Source of the DNA: Leptolyngbya sp. PCC 7375
Lineage (GTDB): Bacteria > Cyanobacteriota > Cyanobacteriia > Phormidesmidales > Phormidesmidaceae
Assembly: GCF_000316115.1 (NCBI RefSeq)
Contig: NZ_JH993797.1
Span: forward strand, 3,334,486 to 3,398,485
DNA: 64,000 nucleotides
Direction of reading: 5' to 3'
Position numbers and translations under genes: made by a program. The notes under the pieces are model-generated. The model worked only from the letters and a program-made list of their open reading frames with translations. It did no database searches and had not been told where the DNA came from. Below, one piece after another: positions 1 through 8,442 of the stretch. The first letter of the stretch is position 1. Every line of letters starts with the position of its first letter.

Positions 1-231
1 TGCAAACAGAAGTACCAGAGAAATAACCAGACCGTAGATGGTAAGAGACTCCATAAATGCAAGAGTCAGCAGCAAAGTACCGCGAATTTTACCTTCTGCT
101 TCGGGCTGACGAGCAATACCTTCAACAGCTTTACCAGAAGCATTACCCTGACCAATACCAGGGCCAATTGCGGCCAGGCCAACTGCTAGAGAAGCGGCGA
201 TAACTGAAGCAGAAGCAACTAACGGATCCAT
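1..231 (-). CDS. atpH: ATP synthase subunit c, partial (runs off left edge)
   Basis: Proton-carrying c-ring subunit of the thylakoid F0F1 ATP synthase. The minus-strand ATG is at 231 and 77 codons are visible; the usual cyanobacterial protein has 81 residues, so only about four residues and the stop lie beyond the edge. It opens MDPLVASASVIAASLAVGLA, contains the glycine-rich helix 1 (GPGIGQGNASGKAVEGIARQ) and the helix 2 segment with the proton-binding Glu in LAFMESLTIYG. It lies 103 bp downstream of atpB on the same strand, as in the cyanobacterial operon atpI-atpB-atpH-atpG-atpF-atpD-atpA-atpC; the remaining genes should lie to the left of the window. Confidence 0.96.
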   Translation of the reverse strand, partial: MDPLVASASVIAASLAVGLAAIGPGIGQGNASGKAVEGIARQPEAEGKIRGTLLLTLAFMESLTIYGLVISLVLLFA

Positions 232-334
232 AATGTATTTCCTTTTCGGTATATACGAAACAAACAAGACTGAGAGTCAGTAAAAGCAAGTAAACAAAGC
301 CACTTGCAGGTTAGAAGCGCTCTAGCAATAGGGG

Positions 335-1090
335 CTAAGCATGCTCCTCGTGACCTTCGTCACCATGCCCTTCCAAAGCCTCGTGAATATAGGCTGCCGC
401 CAAAGTAGCAAACACCAATGCCTGGATGGCACTAGTAAACAGCCCCAACATCATAACGGGCAGGGGGACAAACAAAGGGACCAACAGCACCAGAACGGCA
501 ACTACAAGTTCATCTGCCAAGATATTTCCAAAGAGACGGAAGCTCAGTGAAAGTGGCTTGGTGAAGTCTTCAAGAATTGCGATCGGTAGCAAAATTGGAG
601 TTGGCTCAATGTATTTCGCGAAATATCCTAAACCTCGCTTTTTAAATCCTGCATAAAAATATGCTAAGGACGTCAGTAAAGCCAGAGCAACCGTTGTATT
701 GATATCACCGGTTGGAGCAGCAAGCTCGCCTTCAGGAATTTCAATTACATGCCAAGGGAGAAGTGCCCCCGACCAATTAGACACAAAGATAAACAGAAAC
801 AATGTGCCTACAAACGGCAGCCAAGGACGATATTCCTTTTCGCCGAGCTGATTCTTCGCAATGTCTCTGACAAACTCAAAGACATACTCCATCAGGTTCT
901 GCATACCCTGAGGCACCCTTTGCATATTTCGGGTAGCCAGAACAGAAGCTATAAGAAGCAGTCCAATCACAAACCAAGAGGTCAAAAAGACCTGGCCATG
1001 GAGTTTAAGTCCTCCCAGATGCCAATAGAAGTGATGACCTACCTCTAGCTCCGCTAACGGCAACACATCAAAGTGCAGCAAACTTAGCAT
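335..1090 (-). CDS. atpB: ATP synthase subunit a (F0)
   Basis: Membrane subunit a of F0, which forms the proton half-channels against the c-ring. At 251 residues it has the family length. It contains several hydrophobic helices and the conserved helix with the essential Arg in SLSFRLFGNILADELVV; the second conserved block near the C-terminus, ALVFATLAAAYIHEALEGH, is also present. The tail is His/Glu rich (EGHGDEGHEEHA). It sits between atpI upstream and atpH downstream on the minus strand, the normal cyanobacterial operon position. Confidence 0.97.
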   Translation of the reverse strand: MLSLLHFDVLPLAELEVGHHFYWHLGGLKLHGQVFLTSWFVIGLLLIASVLATRNMQRVPQGMQNLMEYVFEFVRDIAKNQLGEKEYRPWLPFVGTLFLFIFVSNWSGALLPWHVIEIPEGELAAPTGDINTTVALALLTSLAYFYAGFKKRGLGYFAKYIEPTPILLPIAILEDFTKPLSLSFRLFGNILADELVVAVLVLLVPLFVPLPVMMLGLFTSAIQALVFATLAAAYIHEALEGHGDEGHEEHA

Positions 1091-1172
1091 CTTAATTCAG
1101 GTTAGGTTGACCAAAAAGACAGTAGGCCAAATGATTAGCGGCTAATTCAGCCAGGGCAAAATCACAGACTGT

Positions 1173-1598
1173 TTAGGTCGTTGATAATGACTTGAGCATG
1201 TATGCGATGAGGGCAGCTTTGTAGGTTAGGAAACCTAAAAAAATTGGGACGATTTGCAATTGATCCACCTGGGATGCAACTACTATTAACCCAATAAAAA
1301 GAGCAAGCTGATTCTTGCCCACTTTAGATTTTTCTCTACCAAGTTTCTCAACGCTTTTAGCCAGTAATTTCAAGTAAACCACGCCCGAACATGCCCCAAT
1401 TAAGTAATTTAGGGCTGTGTTGAGGGAGTAGGCCATCGAAACCGAAATGAAGGTTACCAACATCAGCAAGAGTGTCCACAAAAACAACTCGTTTTGAAGT
1501 TGGTAGTACTCTTCCATAGAAGAGTGTGGCTCTGGAGAAACCTCTCCAGTCACCAAGGCTTCGGAATTAACATCCGTTGCACCATCATTTTCATCCAT
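1173..1598 (-). CDS. atpI: ATP synthase protein I (Atp1-like)
   Basis: Small membrane protein that normally heads the cyanobacterial ATP synthase operon and is thought to help assemble the c-ring. The N-terminus is acidic and poorly conserved; four hydrophobic segments follow (for example FLWTLLLMLVTFISVSMAYS and QLALFIGLIVVASQV), matching Atp1/UncI. The frame stays open to a GTG at 1643, which would give 156 residues; I prefer the internal ATG at 1598 (MDENDG..., 141 residues). Neither start has a clear Shine-Dalgarno sequence. The identification relies on both position (83 bp upstream of atpB) and topology. Confidence 0.8.
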   Translation of the reverse strand: MDENDGATDVNSEALVTGEVSPEPHSSMEEYYQLQNELFLWTLLLMLVTFISVSMAYSLNTALNYLIGACSGVVYLKLLAKSVEKLGREKSKVGKNQLALFIGLIVVASQVDQLQIVPIFLGFLTYKAALIAYMLKSLSTT

Positions 1599-1806
1599 AG
1601 ATGAGTCTCTAAGAGGTTCGTCTGGCAAATTCACAGAAATCACTCAAACTAGCCTAGGCAAACTTGCAATAGGGACCGAAGCCCTTCCTGCAAGCCGAGC
1701 TCAATCATATCATTTAAAGCTAACAATACTTAATACGAATCCCCTGGGCGTACCACAGGTAAGCATTTTTTTACCACTCATATATAAAAATAATATTTAG
1801 CAAAAG

Positions 1807-1840
1807 TGATACTTGACTCAACTAGTTGAGTCAAGTATCA
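1807..1840 (-). terminator. Perfect 34-bp palindrome between methyltransferase and atpI
   Basis: Two 17-base arms with no spacer, arm sequence TGATACTTGACTCAACT. It lies 18 bp past the methyltransferase stop, so on the minus strand it probably forms the 3' hairpin of that transcript. Only a short T-run (CTTTTG) follows, so termination strength is uncertain. A fully symmetric site could also bind a dimeric protein. Confidence 0.6.
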
Positions 1841-1857
1841 GCGTTCCTATCCTGATG

Positions 1858-3069
1858 CTATTCGGATGGTTCTAGCAGAATCAGTTGTCGTGATTGTAAT
1901 GAGCGTACCTCCGACAGCTCTAAGGGGGATTTTGCCAACACATCGGCTACGGTTTCTTTTTTGCCCGCACTTGCTTCACAAGCCTGCAAAAATTCATATT
2001 CGCTATCACTGACTTGAATCAGCTGATAATCGGCATTAAAAAATGACCGACTGGGCCAACCAGACAGACAGGGAGTCAGAGTTGGATAAGCAGCTAGCAG
2101 GCGCTGATCATCGGACCAGTCCATGCAAAGGAGGGGGGGACGAGCCAGGAAAAATTCATAGTGGGTAAGTTCAGGATCAAGCAGCTCAATCAATCGATAT
2201 TGGGCTCGCCGATCTAACTTTTGAGCACGTTCCATCACGTCAGGAGCTTTAGCAATCAGACGTTCTAGGCTCCAATATTGGGGGTTAGAGAATCCCACAA
2301 ACTCTAATCCAGAGGCATCGATCAATTCAAATAGAGTATCGATGGTATAGTCCACCTCCTGGGGATGGACATACATATCAGCAAAGCATTCGTCCTGATG
2401 ATTTTCTAAGGCCCAGCGCTCTTTGTCACGTTTGACGATGCGGTTGTTTTCAGGCAACGCCTCAAAGAGCTGACGGCCAACAGATACGCCATCGCGATAA
2501 TCGCCACGGTTTTCGCCCTGAAGCATTGCGATCGCTTCTTGCATCAAGGAGATTTCCCATCGCCCTAACGCTGCATAGACAAAGATATGCAGTAAACCGC
2601 CTGGCGCGACCTTAGCAGCTAACGACTGAATGCCCTTAATCGGATCGGGCATGTGGTGGAGCACACCTACACAGTTGATCAGATCAAATTGACCTGCAAT
2701 CTGGTCAACATCATAGATGCTGAGATTTTGAAACGTTACTCGATCAGCCCCTGAACGCTGGCAACGCTCACGAGCCACTTTCAACGTGCCGGCACTCAGA
2801 TCAATTCCGGTAACCTGAGCCTGAGGGTTTAGGTGAACCAAATATTCAGTACCTACACCAGAACCACAGCCTGCATCTAGAATCCTGACCTGCTCAGTTT
2901 CAGGTAATCGACCGGTGCAAAAGTTGTAAGCCGTTGGCCAATACCATCGCCAGTTATAACCAGGAGGGGGTTCATCAATCAGGGGTTCGGGTGGAAATGG
3001 GTATGTGTCATACAGCTTGGCAACCGCTGCACTAACAGCAGCTTCGTTTTCGGAAGTCATGGGAGACAT
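1858..3069 (-). CDS. Class I SAM-dependent methyltransferase
   Basis: Predicted cytosolic methyltransferase of 403 residues. The Rossmann-type SAM-binding core starts near residue 62 with motif I, VRILDAGCGSGVGTEYLVHL, followed by the acidic end of strand 2 (VTGIDLSAGTL) and motif IV/post-I residues in FDLINCVGVLHHMPDP. The C-terminal half (about 230-403) is a cyanobacteria-style extension with no motif I recognise. The substrate is unknown. The gene stands alone: the ATP synthase operon is downstream on the same strand, and apcE is divergent upstream. An alternative start three codons in (ATG at 3060) is possible. Confidence 0.85.
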   Translation of the reverse strand: MSPMTSENEAAVSAAVAKLYDTYPFPPEPLIDEPPPGYNWRWYWPTAYNFCTGRLPETEQVRILDAGCGSGVGTEYLVHLNPQAQVTGIDLSAGTLKVARERCQRSGADRVTFQNLSIYDVDQIAGQFDLINCVGVLHHMPDPIKGIQSLAAKVAPGGLLHIFVYAALGRWEISLMQEAIAMLQGENRGDYRDGVSVGRQLFEALPENNRIVKRDKERWALENHQDECFADMYVHPQEVDYTIDTLFELIDASGLEFVGFSNPQYWSLERLIAKAPDVMERAQKLDRRAQYRLIELLDPELTHYEFFLARPPLLCMDWSDDQRLLAAYPTLTPCLSGWPSRSFFNADYQLIQVSDSEYEFLQACEASAGKKETVADVLAKSPLELSEVRSLQSRQLILLEPSE

Positions 3070-3516
3070 AGTTTAGGATTCTCAGTTTCGAGTTTTGAAT
3101 GTGTCAAACTCCATAGCTCTACCCAGCCATGTTTCCTCACCGCAAATACCTAGAGTTCAAACCTAGGCACGCAAAATTCAAAACTCTAACCCTTTAAGGG
3201 TGCCACTTTTCGAGAAATGCTTCGTAAATTCAAGTAACAAAACTTATCTTTCTTCTCATCCACTTACACGCCTTCTTTTATGATGACTCAGTGGGCTAAT
3301 AACAAGATGTTACACAGTCTTTAGACAGGCATCTTAGTGTCCGCAATCGATTTAATCTGGAACTGTCACAAGAGCCGATAGGCCCATGGCGCTGCCTGAT
3401 GGTATTAACCAATGCTCTGGATCATTTTTAAGATCTTGAGTTGCTCGGCGCTGAGGGAGGGGTCTGATGCAATCACCTATTGCAATCAAATTTTAGAAGG
3501 GAGCCTTTGAAAAGGA
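3070..3516. promoter_or_regulatory. Divergent intergenic region, methyltransferase / apcE
   Basis: 447 bp with no gene. It carries two inverted copies of the 11-mer GAGTTTTGAAT (3090-3100, reverse complement at 3176-3186). The apcE promoter must lie here, probably in the AT-rich part after 3230, but I cannot place -35/-10 boxes with confidence. Just before the ATG there is AAGGA at 3512-3516 directly abutting it, and a better placed GAAGGGAG near 3496-3503. Confidence 0.5.
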
Positions 3517-6207
3517 ATGACTGTAACTGCTAGTGGTGGAAGCTCCTTAGTGCGGCCACAACTTTATCAAACCTTGCCGGTTACCGCGATTACTCAGGCC
3601 GAGCAGCAAGACCGCTACATGGAGCGGGGTGAGTTAGATGAACTGTCTGACTTTTTTAAGTCGGGTCGGAAGCGTATTGCGATCGCACAGATTATTACTC
3701 AATATTCCGAGCTGATCGTTTCTCAAGCCGCCAACCGTATCTTTACTGGGGGCTCCCCCCTGTCTTACCTGGAGAGAGTTGCACCTGAGCCTGTCGAAAT
3801 GGCTATGGCAGCTCAAGGCGATTCAGGTACAGAAACCTACATTGAAAAGGGTGACAGTGGTGGTCTGTTTTCTGGATTAAGGGGCTTGGTTAGTAGTGCT
3901 GGCGACCTTGGTCCAATTCCCCCTGGATTTCGCCCCATCAACGTAGGTCGCTACGGTCCCAGCAACATGCAAAAGTCCCTACGAGACATGAGCTGGTTCC
4001 TGCGCTACCTGACCTATGCCATCGTTGCTGGCGACCCCAATATCATTGCAGTTAACGTTCGTGGATTGCGGGAAATCATCGAAGACGCCTGTTCTTCCGC
4101 AGCTACCTTGGTCGCTCTTCAAACTATGCGCGCGGCAAGCATTGGCTACTTCAGAGGGGACACCGAAGCCCAAGAGCTGATTCGCTCCTATTTCAATCTG
4201 TTGATTGATGAATTTAAGGCTCCCGCCCCCTCCAATAAGCTACGTCAGCGTCCATCCAAGGATCTTCAAGGTCTGCAGCTACCCCAAATCTATTTCAATG
4301 CGGCTGAGCGTCGCCCCAAGTTCGTAATGAAGCCGGGCCTCTCATCTGCTGAAAAAAACACAGTGGTGAAAGCGGCCTATCGTCAGGTCTTTGAGCGCGA
4401 TATTAAGCGAGCCTATTCCTTAGACATTTCTAATCTGGAATCTCAGGTTAAAAATGGCGAAATCGCGATGAAAGAGTTTATTCGTCGTCTAGCGAAGTCG
4501 CCTTTATACCGCAAGAACTTCTTTGAGCCTTACATCAACAGTCGTGCTCTAGAATTAGCATTTCGTCATATTTTGGGCCGTGGTCCCGGCTCCCGTGAAG
4601 AAGTTCAGAAATATTTCTCCATCGTTTCTGAAGGCGGTCTCCCCAAACTCGTAGACGCTCTGATCGACTCTGATGAGTACGGCGACTACTTTGGGGAAGA
4701 GACGGTACCGTATCTCCGGGGTTTGGGCCAGGAAGCGCAGGAATGTCGCAACTGGGGACCTCAGCAAAACTTGCTGAACTACAGTGCACCTTTCCGCAAA
4801 AACCCTGAGTTTCTGACGACGTTTGCCTCCTATGATCAGCCCTTACCTGATCAGCATCCTTATGGCTCTGGTAACGACCCGCTAGAAATTCAGTTTGGTG
4901 CGATCTTTCCTAAGGAAACTCGTAATCCCAGCAGCAGCCCTGCTCCCTTCAGCAAAGATACCCGTCGTATCCTGATTCGTCGGGGTGCCGGTATTGACAG
5001 TCAGGTGAGCAATCCTGGTGCTCGTCCTAAATTTCCAGGGAGCTTAGGACCTAAGGTATTCAAATTAGACCAGATACCAGCGGGTAATGGGGCCAATATC
5101 AAGTTCGCTGAAAGCTCCACCCAAACAATCATTCGGGCCGCTTATCGTCAGGTATTTGGTCGAGATGTTTATGCGGGTCAAGAGCTTAAGTCCGCTGAGA
5201 ATCGCCTCGAAAATGGTGACATTTGTATGCGCGACTTTGTGCGTGCGATCGCAAAATCAGAAGCCTTCCGCAAGACCTACTGGTCTTCTCTCTATGTCAT
5301 GAAGGCTGTTGAGTATATTCATCGTCGTTTGTTAGGCCGACCCACCTACGGTCGTCAAGAAACCAACAAGTACTTCGACATTTGTGCTAGGCAAGGATTC
5401 TATGCCCTGGTGGATACGCTGATTGATAGCCCGGAGTACACCGAGGTCTTCGGGGATGACACCATTCCCTACGAGCGTTACGTGACTCCAGCGGGTCAAT
5501 CCCTCAGATCCTTCCGTACTGGAACCGTTGATTCTACTGGTATTAAGCCTGTATCTAAGCCCCAGGTTCCCCGCTTTGTTGAACTGGGTGCCGTTAGCTC
5601 GTCTCGAGGCGATATCGAAGTTAACAAGCGCATGGGCCAAGGCGTTAATTTACGTCGTGTTCAGTCCAAAGTCTTCAAGCTCACTAGTCTGTATGACAAG
5701 GCCAATATCAAGCTGATCACTCAGGCAGCATACCGTCAGGTCTTTGAGCGTGACATTTCTCCCTATGTCATCAAGACCGAGTTCACCTCCCTTGAGAGTC
5801 AGCTGAGCAACGGCGAGATCAACATGAAGGAGTTTATTGAAGGCCTAGGCTGCTCTGATCTCTATCAGAAAGAGTTCTATGCCCCCTATCCCAACACTAA
5901 AGTGATTGAGCTAGGCACCAAGCACTTCCTAGGACGTGCTCCTCTAAATCAGATAGAGATTCGGAAATACAACCAGATTTTGGCAACCCAGGGCATCCGT
6001 GGCTTCATTCAAACCATGGTCGAAACGCCTGAATATGCTGAATTCTTTGGCGAAGATACGGTCCCCTATCGTCGCTTCCCAACATTGCCAGCAGCTAATT
6101 TCCCCAACACTGAGCGCTTATATCAGCAGCTCACTCGTCAAAATGATGATGTTGTAGTTCCCAGCTTTGCGCCTTCAGTCTCACCAACAGCATCTATTGA
6201 CACCTAG
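3517..6207 (+). CDS. apcE: Phycobilisome core-membrane linker ApcE (LCM)
   Basis: Large core linker and terminal energy emitter of the phycobilisome. The N-terminal phycobiliprotein-like domain (about residues 16-240) is interrupted by the usual loop (about 75-150). Cys192, in EDACSSAATL, is the expected phycocyanobilin attachment site. Three linker (REP) modules follow, each starting with the signature AAYRQVF(E/G)RD at about residues 286, 541 and 736, separated by Pro/Arg-rich arms. At 896 residues with three REPs it matches linkers of tricylindrical cores; two REPs would suggest bicylindrical and four pentacylindrical cores. First gene of apcE-apcA-apcB-apcC. Confidence 0.98.
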   Translation: MTVTASGGSSLVRPQLYQTLPVTAITQAEQQDRYMERGELDELSDFFKSGRKRIAIAQIITQYSELIVSQAANRIFTGGSPLSYLERVAPEPVEMAMAAQGDSGTETYIEKGDSGGLFSGLRGLVSSAGDLGPIPPGFRPINVGRYGPSNMQKSLRDMSWFLRYLTYAIVAGDPNIIAVNVRGLREIIEDACSSAATLVALQTMRAASIGYFRGDTEAQELIRSYFNLLIDEFKAPAPSNKLRQRPSKDLQGLQLPQIYFNAAERRPKFVMKPGLSSAEKNTVVKAAYRQVFERDIKRAYSLDISNLESQVKNGEIAMKEFIRRLAKSPLYRKNFFEPYINSRALELAFRHILGRGPGSREEVQKYFSIVSEGGLPKLVDALIDSDEYGDYFGEETVPYLRGLGQEAQECRNWGPQQNLLNYSAPFRKNPEFLTTFASYDQPLPDQHPYGSGNDPLEIQFGAIFPKETRNPSSSPAPFSKDTRRILIRRGAGIDSQVSNPGARPKFPGSLGPKVFKLDQIPAGNGANIKFAESSTQTIIRAAYRQVFGRDVYAGQELKSAENRLENGDICMRDFVRAIAKSEAFRKTYWSSLYVMKAVEYIHRRLLGRPTYGRQETNKYFDICARQGFYALVDTLIDSPEYTEVFGDDTIPYERYVTPAGQSLRSFRTGTVDSTGIKPVSKPQVPRFVELGAVSSSRGDIEVNKRMGQGVNLRRVQSKVFKLTSLYDKANIKLITQAAYRQVFERDISPYVIKTEFTSLESQLSNGEINMKEFIEGLGCSDLYQKEFYAPYPNTKVIELGTKHFLGRAPLNQIEIRKYNQILATQGIRGFIQTMVETPEYAEFFGEDTVPYRRFPTLPAANFPNTERLYQQLTRQNDDVVVPSFAPSVSPTASIDT

Positions 6208-6248
6208 TTAGTTTGTGCGTAGTAGCTCTCATTAAGCAGCGTCTAAGA

Positions 6249-6298
6249 ACACCCAGCAATAGCTAAGCCGATTTAAACGCTTGGCTATTGACGGGTGT
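6249..6298 (+). terminator. Hairpin in the apcE-apcA intergenic region
   Basis: An imperfect hairpin about 40 bp after the apcE stop: outer arms ACACCC/GGGTGT and inner arms CAATAGC-AAGC / GCTT-GCTATTG around a 10-base loop. No strong T-run follows at once, so it may be a processing or stabilising structure rather than a full terminator. The remaining 330 bp to apcA (6299-6631) hold no gene and presumably contain the strong apcA promoter; I cannot place its boxes reliably. Confidence 0.5.
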
Positions 6299-6631
6299 CA
6301 TATTAGTTTTAGATAGCTTGATGTTAGATAACATAGAGCAATTCTGAGGGATACTATTACAAAATATTACGCACTCCCTAAGAAGGTCAGCCGAATACCG
6401 GAAAATACTCTCGGAAGGTAGCTAAGCTGATAAAAGATTTCTCGAAATCTGAGCTGATATTTGGCATGCTTCAACCGTCGAATTAAGCATTGAATCGGCC
6501 CATAGGTTGCCTGCTTGATTTGATTTAGAGTGGAAATGAGACTGCTGTTACCTTTTTAAAGGTGATATCAGTTTTTTCAAGGTGAACAGTGATAGTTTCA
6601 CCTGAATATATTCTTTCGGAGGAATCCATAG

Positions 6632-7120
6632 ATGAGTATTGTCACGAAATCAATCGTGAATGCCGATGCTGAGGCCCGTTACCTTAGCCCTGGTGAATTG
6701 GATCGAATCAAAGGATTCGTTACTTCTGGTGAGCGTCGTCTCCGCATTGCTCAGGTTCTAACTGAGTCCCGTGAGCGCATCATCAAGCAGGCTGGTGATC
6801 AGCTTTTCCAAAAGCGTCCTGACGTTGTTTCTCCCGGTGGTAACGCCTACGGTGAAGAAATGACCGCAACTTGTCTACGTGACATGGACTACTATCTACG
6901 TCTTATCACCTACGGTATTGTTGCTGGTGATGTGACTCCCATTGAGGAAATTGGTCTAGTAGGTGCTAAGGAGATGTACAACTCCCTAGGGACATCCATT
7001 CCTGCTGTAGCTGATTCAGTTCGCTTTATGAAGGGTGTTTCATCTTCTCTGCTATCTGGTGATGATGCTGCTGAAGCCGCTTCTTACTTCGATTACGTTG
7101 TTGGCGCGATGTTGGGTTAA
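6632..7120 (+). CDS. apcA: Allophycocyanin alpha subunit
   Basis: Alpha chain of allophycocyanin, the phycobilisome core pigment protein. At 162 residues it is close to the usual 161. It has the globin-like phycobiliprotein sequence with the chromophore Cys in EEMTATCLRDMDYYLRLITY (about residue 82) and the typical opening MSIVTKSIVNADAEARYLSP. A strong Shine-Dalgarno (CGGAGGA, 6617-6623) precedes the ATG. apcB follows after 64 bp. Codons are notably uniform (CGT, GGT, TCT), as expected for a very highly expressed gene. Confidence 0.99.
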   Translation: MSIVTKSIVNADAEARYLSPGELDRIKGFVTSGERRLRIAQVLTESRERIIKQAGDQLFQKRPDVVSPGGNAYGEEMTATCLRDMDYYLRLITYGIVAGDVTPIEEIGLVGAKEMYNSLGTSIPAVADSVRFMKGVSSSLLSGDDAAEAASYFDYVVGAMLG

Positions 7121-7184
7121 GCGACTCGGTTTTCCCATTACGCTATTTAGCCACATCGTCAAATTTCACTAAGGAATTCAAATC

Positions 7185-7670
7185 ATGCAAGACGCGATTA
7201 CTTCTGTAATTAATTCTTCGGACGTTCAGGGTAAGTACCTTGATCAGTCTTCCATGGATAAGCTGGCTGCTTACTTCCAGACTGGTGAGCTGCGTGTTCG
7301 TGCAGCTACTGCAATCGGTGCAAATGCTTCCGAAATCGTTAAGGATGCTGTAGCAAAGGCTCTACTGTACTCTGACATCACTCGTCCTGGTGGCAATATG
7401 TACACCACTCGTCGCTATGCTGCTTGCATCCGCGACTTGGACTACTATCTACGCTATTCCACCTACGCTATGTTGGCTGGTGATCCTTCCATCCTGGATG
7501 AGCGTGTGCTTAACGGTTTGAAGGAGACTTACAACTCTCTAGGTGTACCCGTAGGTGCGACTGTTCAAGCTATTCAGGCTATGAAAGAAGTAACTGCTAG
7601 CCTTGTTGGCGCTGACGCTGGTAAAGAAATGGGTATTTACTTTGACTACATCTGCTCTGGCCTTAGCTAG
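7185..7670 (+). CDS. apcB: Allophycocyanin beta subunit
   Basis: Beta chain of allophycocyanin, 161 residues, the family length. It begins MQDAITSVINSSDVQGKYLD and carries the chromophore Cys in YAACIRDLDYYLRYSTYAML (about residue 81). The Asn in the PGGNMY segment is the usual gamma-N-methylasparagine site of beta chains. AAGGAATTC precedes the ATG. Co-transcribed with apcA; a long hairpin region separates it from apcC. Confidence 0.99.
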   Translation: MQDAITSVINSSDVQGKYLDQSSMDKLAAYFQTGELRVRAATAIGANASEIVKDAVAKALLYSDITRPGGNMYTTRRYAACIRDLDYYLRYSTYAMLAGDPSILDERVLNGLKETYNSLGVPVGATVQAIQAMKEVTASLVGADAGKEMGIYFDYICSGLS

Positions 7671-7715
7671 GTCAAGCTCATGTGGTTTAGATTGGCTAAG
7701 CCAATCTAGCGCTAT

Positions 7716-7808
7716 TTCGGAAGTCTGAAGCGAGTGTTAGCTGATCACAATCTGTCTATGCTGAGGGATTATGACAGCTGGTCATTGGTATCGGACTTCC
7801 GAATTTTT
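7716..7808 (+). terminator. Long hairpin with T-run between apcB and apcC (probable attenuator)
   Basis: The arms TTCGGAAGTC (7716-7725) and GACTTCCGAA (7794-7803) are followed at once by five Ts. The 68-base interior can fold further. A second small hairpin, AGATTGGCT/AGCCAATCT, sits just upstream around 7689-7707. Known biology: apcAB mRNA in cyanobacteria is far more abundant than apcABC because of partial termination here, and this structure fits that role. The 385-bp gap holds no gene. Confidence 0.6.
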
Positions 7809-8055
7809 AACTCTATGGTTAGCATTTGGGTTCTTGTTACAAACATCCTAAGGACTAAGTCATAGACAGTTCTATCTATTATGGGCAGTTTGAGACTGAA
7901 TACCTAGCAACATTAAGCAGTGCTAGTTTGGCTCTCACTCAGCTGATAGTTAGCCCAATTAACCTAAAGCAAAATAAACATTGCTCCAGTTAATAGGCCT
8001 TTCGCAATTGATTTGAAAAATTAGTTTTTGTTTAAGAGTAGGAGACATCTCTGCT

Positions 8056-8259
8056 ATGCGTATGTTTCGGATTACTGCCTGTGTGCCGAGTCAATCTCGC
8101 ATTCGCACCCAGCGCGAGCTACAGAATACTTTTTTTACTAAGCTCGTTCCCTACGACAGCTGGTTTCGCGAGCAGCAGCGAATTCAAAAGATGGGCGGCA
8201 AGATTGTCAAGGTAGAACTGGCAACTGGTAAGCCTGGAGCTAATACTGGTTTAGCCTAA
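8056..8259 (+). CDS. apcC: Phycobilisome core linker Lc7.8
   Basis: Small core linker of 67 residues that binds allophycocyanin trimers and adjusts their spectrum. The sequence MRMFRITACVPSQSRIRTQR followed by ELQNTFFTKLVPYDSWFREQQRI is the CpcD-type domain characteristic of ApcC. AGGAGA lies about a dozen bases upstream of the ATG. It closes the apc operon; a strong terminator starts 22 bp after the stop. Confidence 0.98.
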   Translation: MRMFRITACVPSQSRIRTQRELQNTFFTKLVPYDSWFREQQRIQKMGGKIVKVELATGKPGANTGLA

Positions 8260-8281
8260 GGTCATACACCCAACAGCTTCT

Positions 8282-8333
8282 ATTACTAACTAAAAAGGGA
8301 GCAACATAAGTTGCTCCCTTTTTAGTTAGTAAT
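8282..8333 (+). terminator. Rho-independent terminator of the apc operon
   Basis: A perfect 24-bp stem (8282-8305 with 8310-8333) around the loop ATAA. The right arm contains CTCCCTTTTTAG, so a T-run lies inside the stem end. Confidence 0.93.
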
Positions 8334-8442
8334 GTTTACGTAAGCGGTCGGAAAGCTCTTGTGAAATCTTATCTGGGGTTACCGGAATCGTTTGATAGTT
8401 ACGAGTATCTTATAGGAAACTTCCCCTTCTGCTGAAAAAGCA

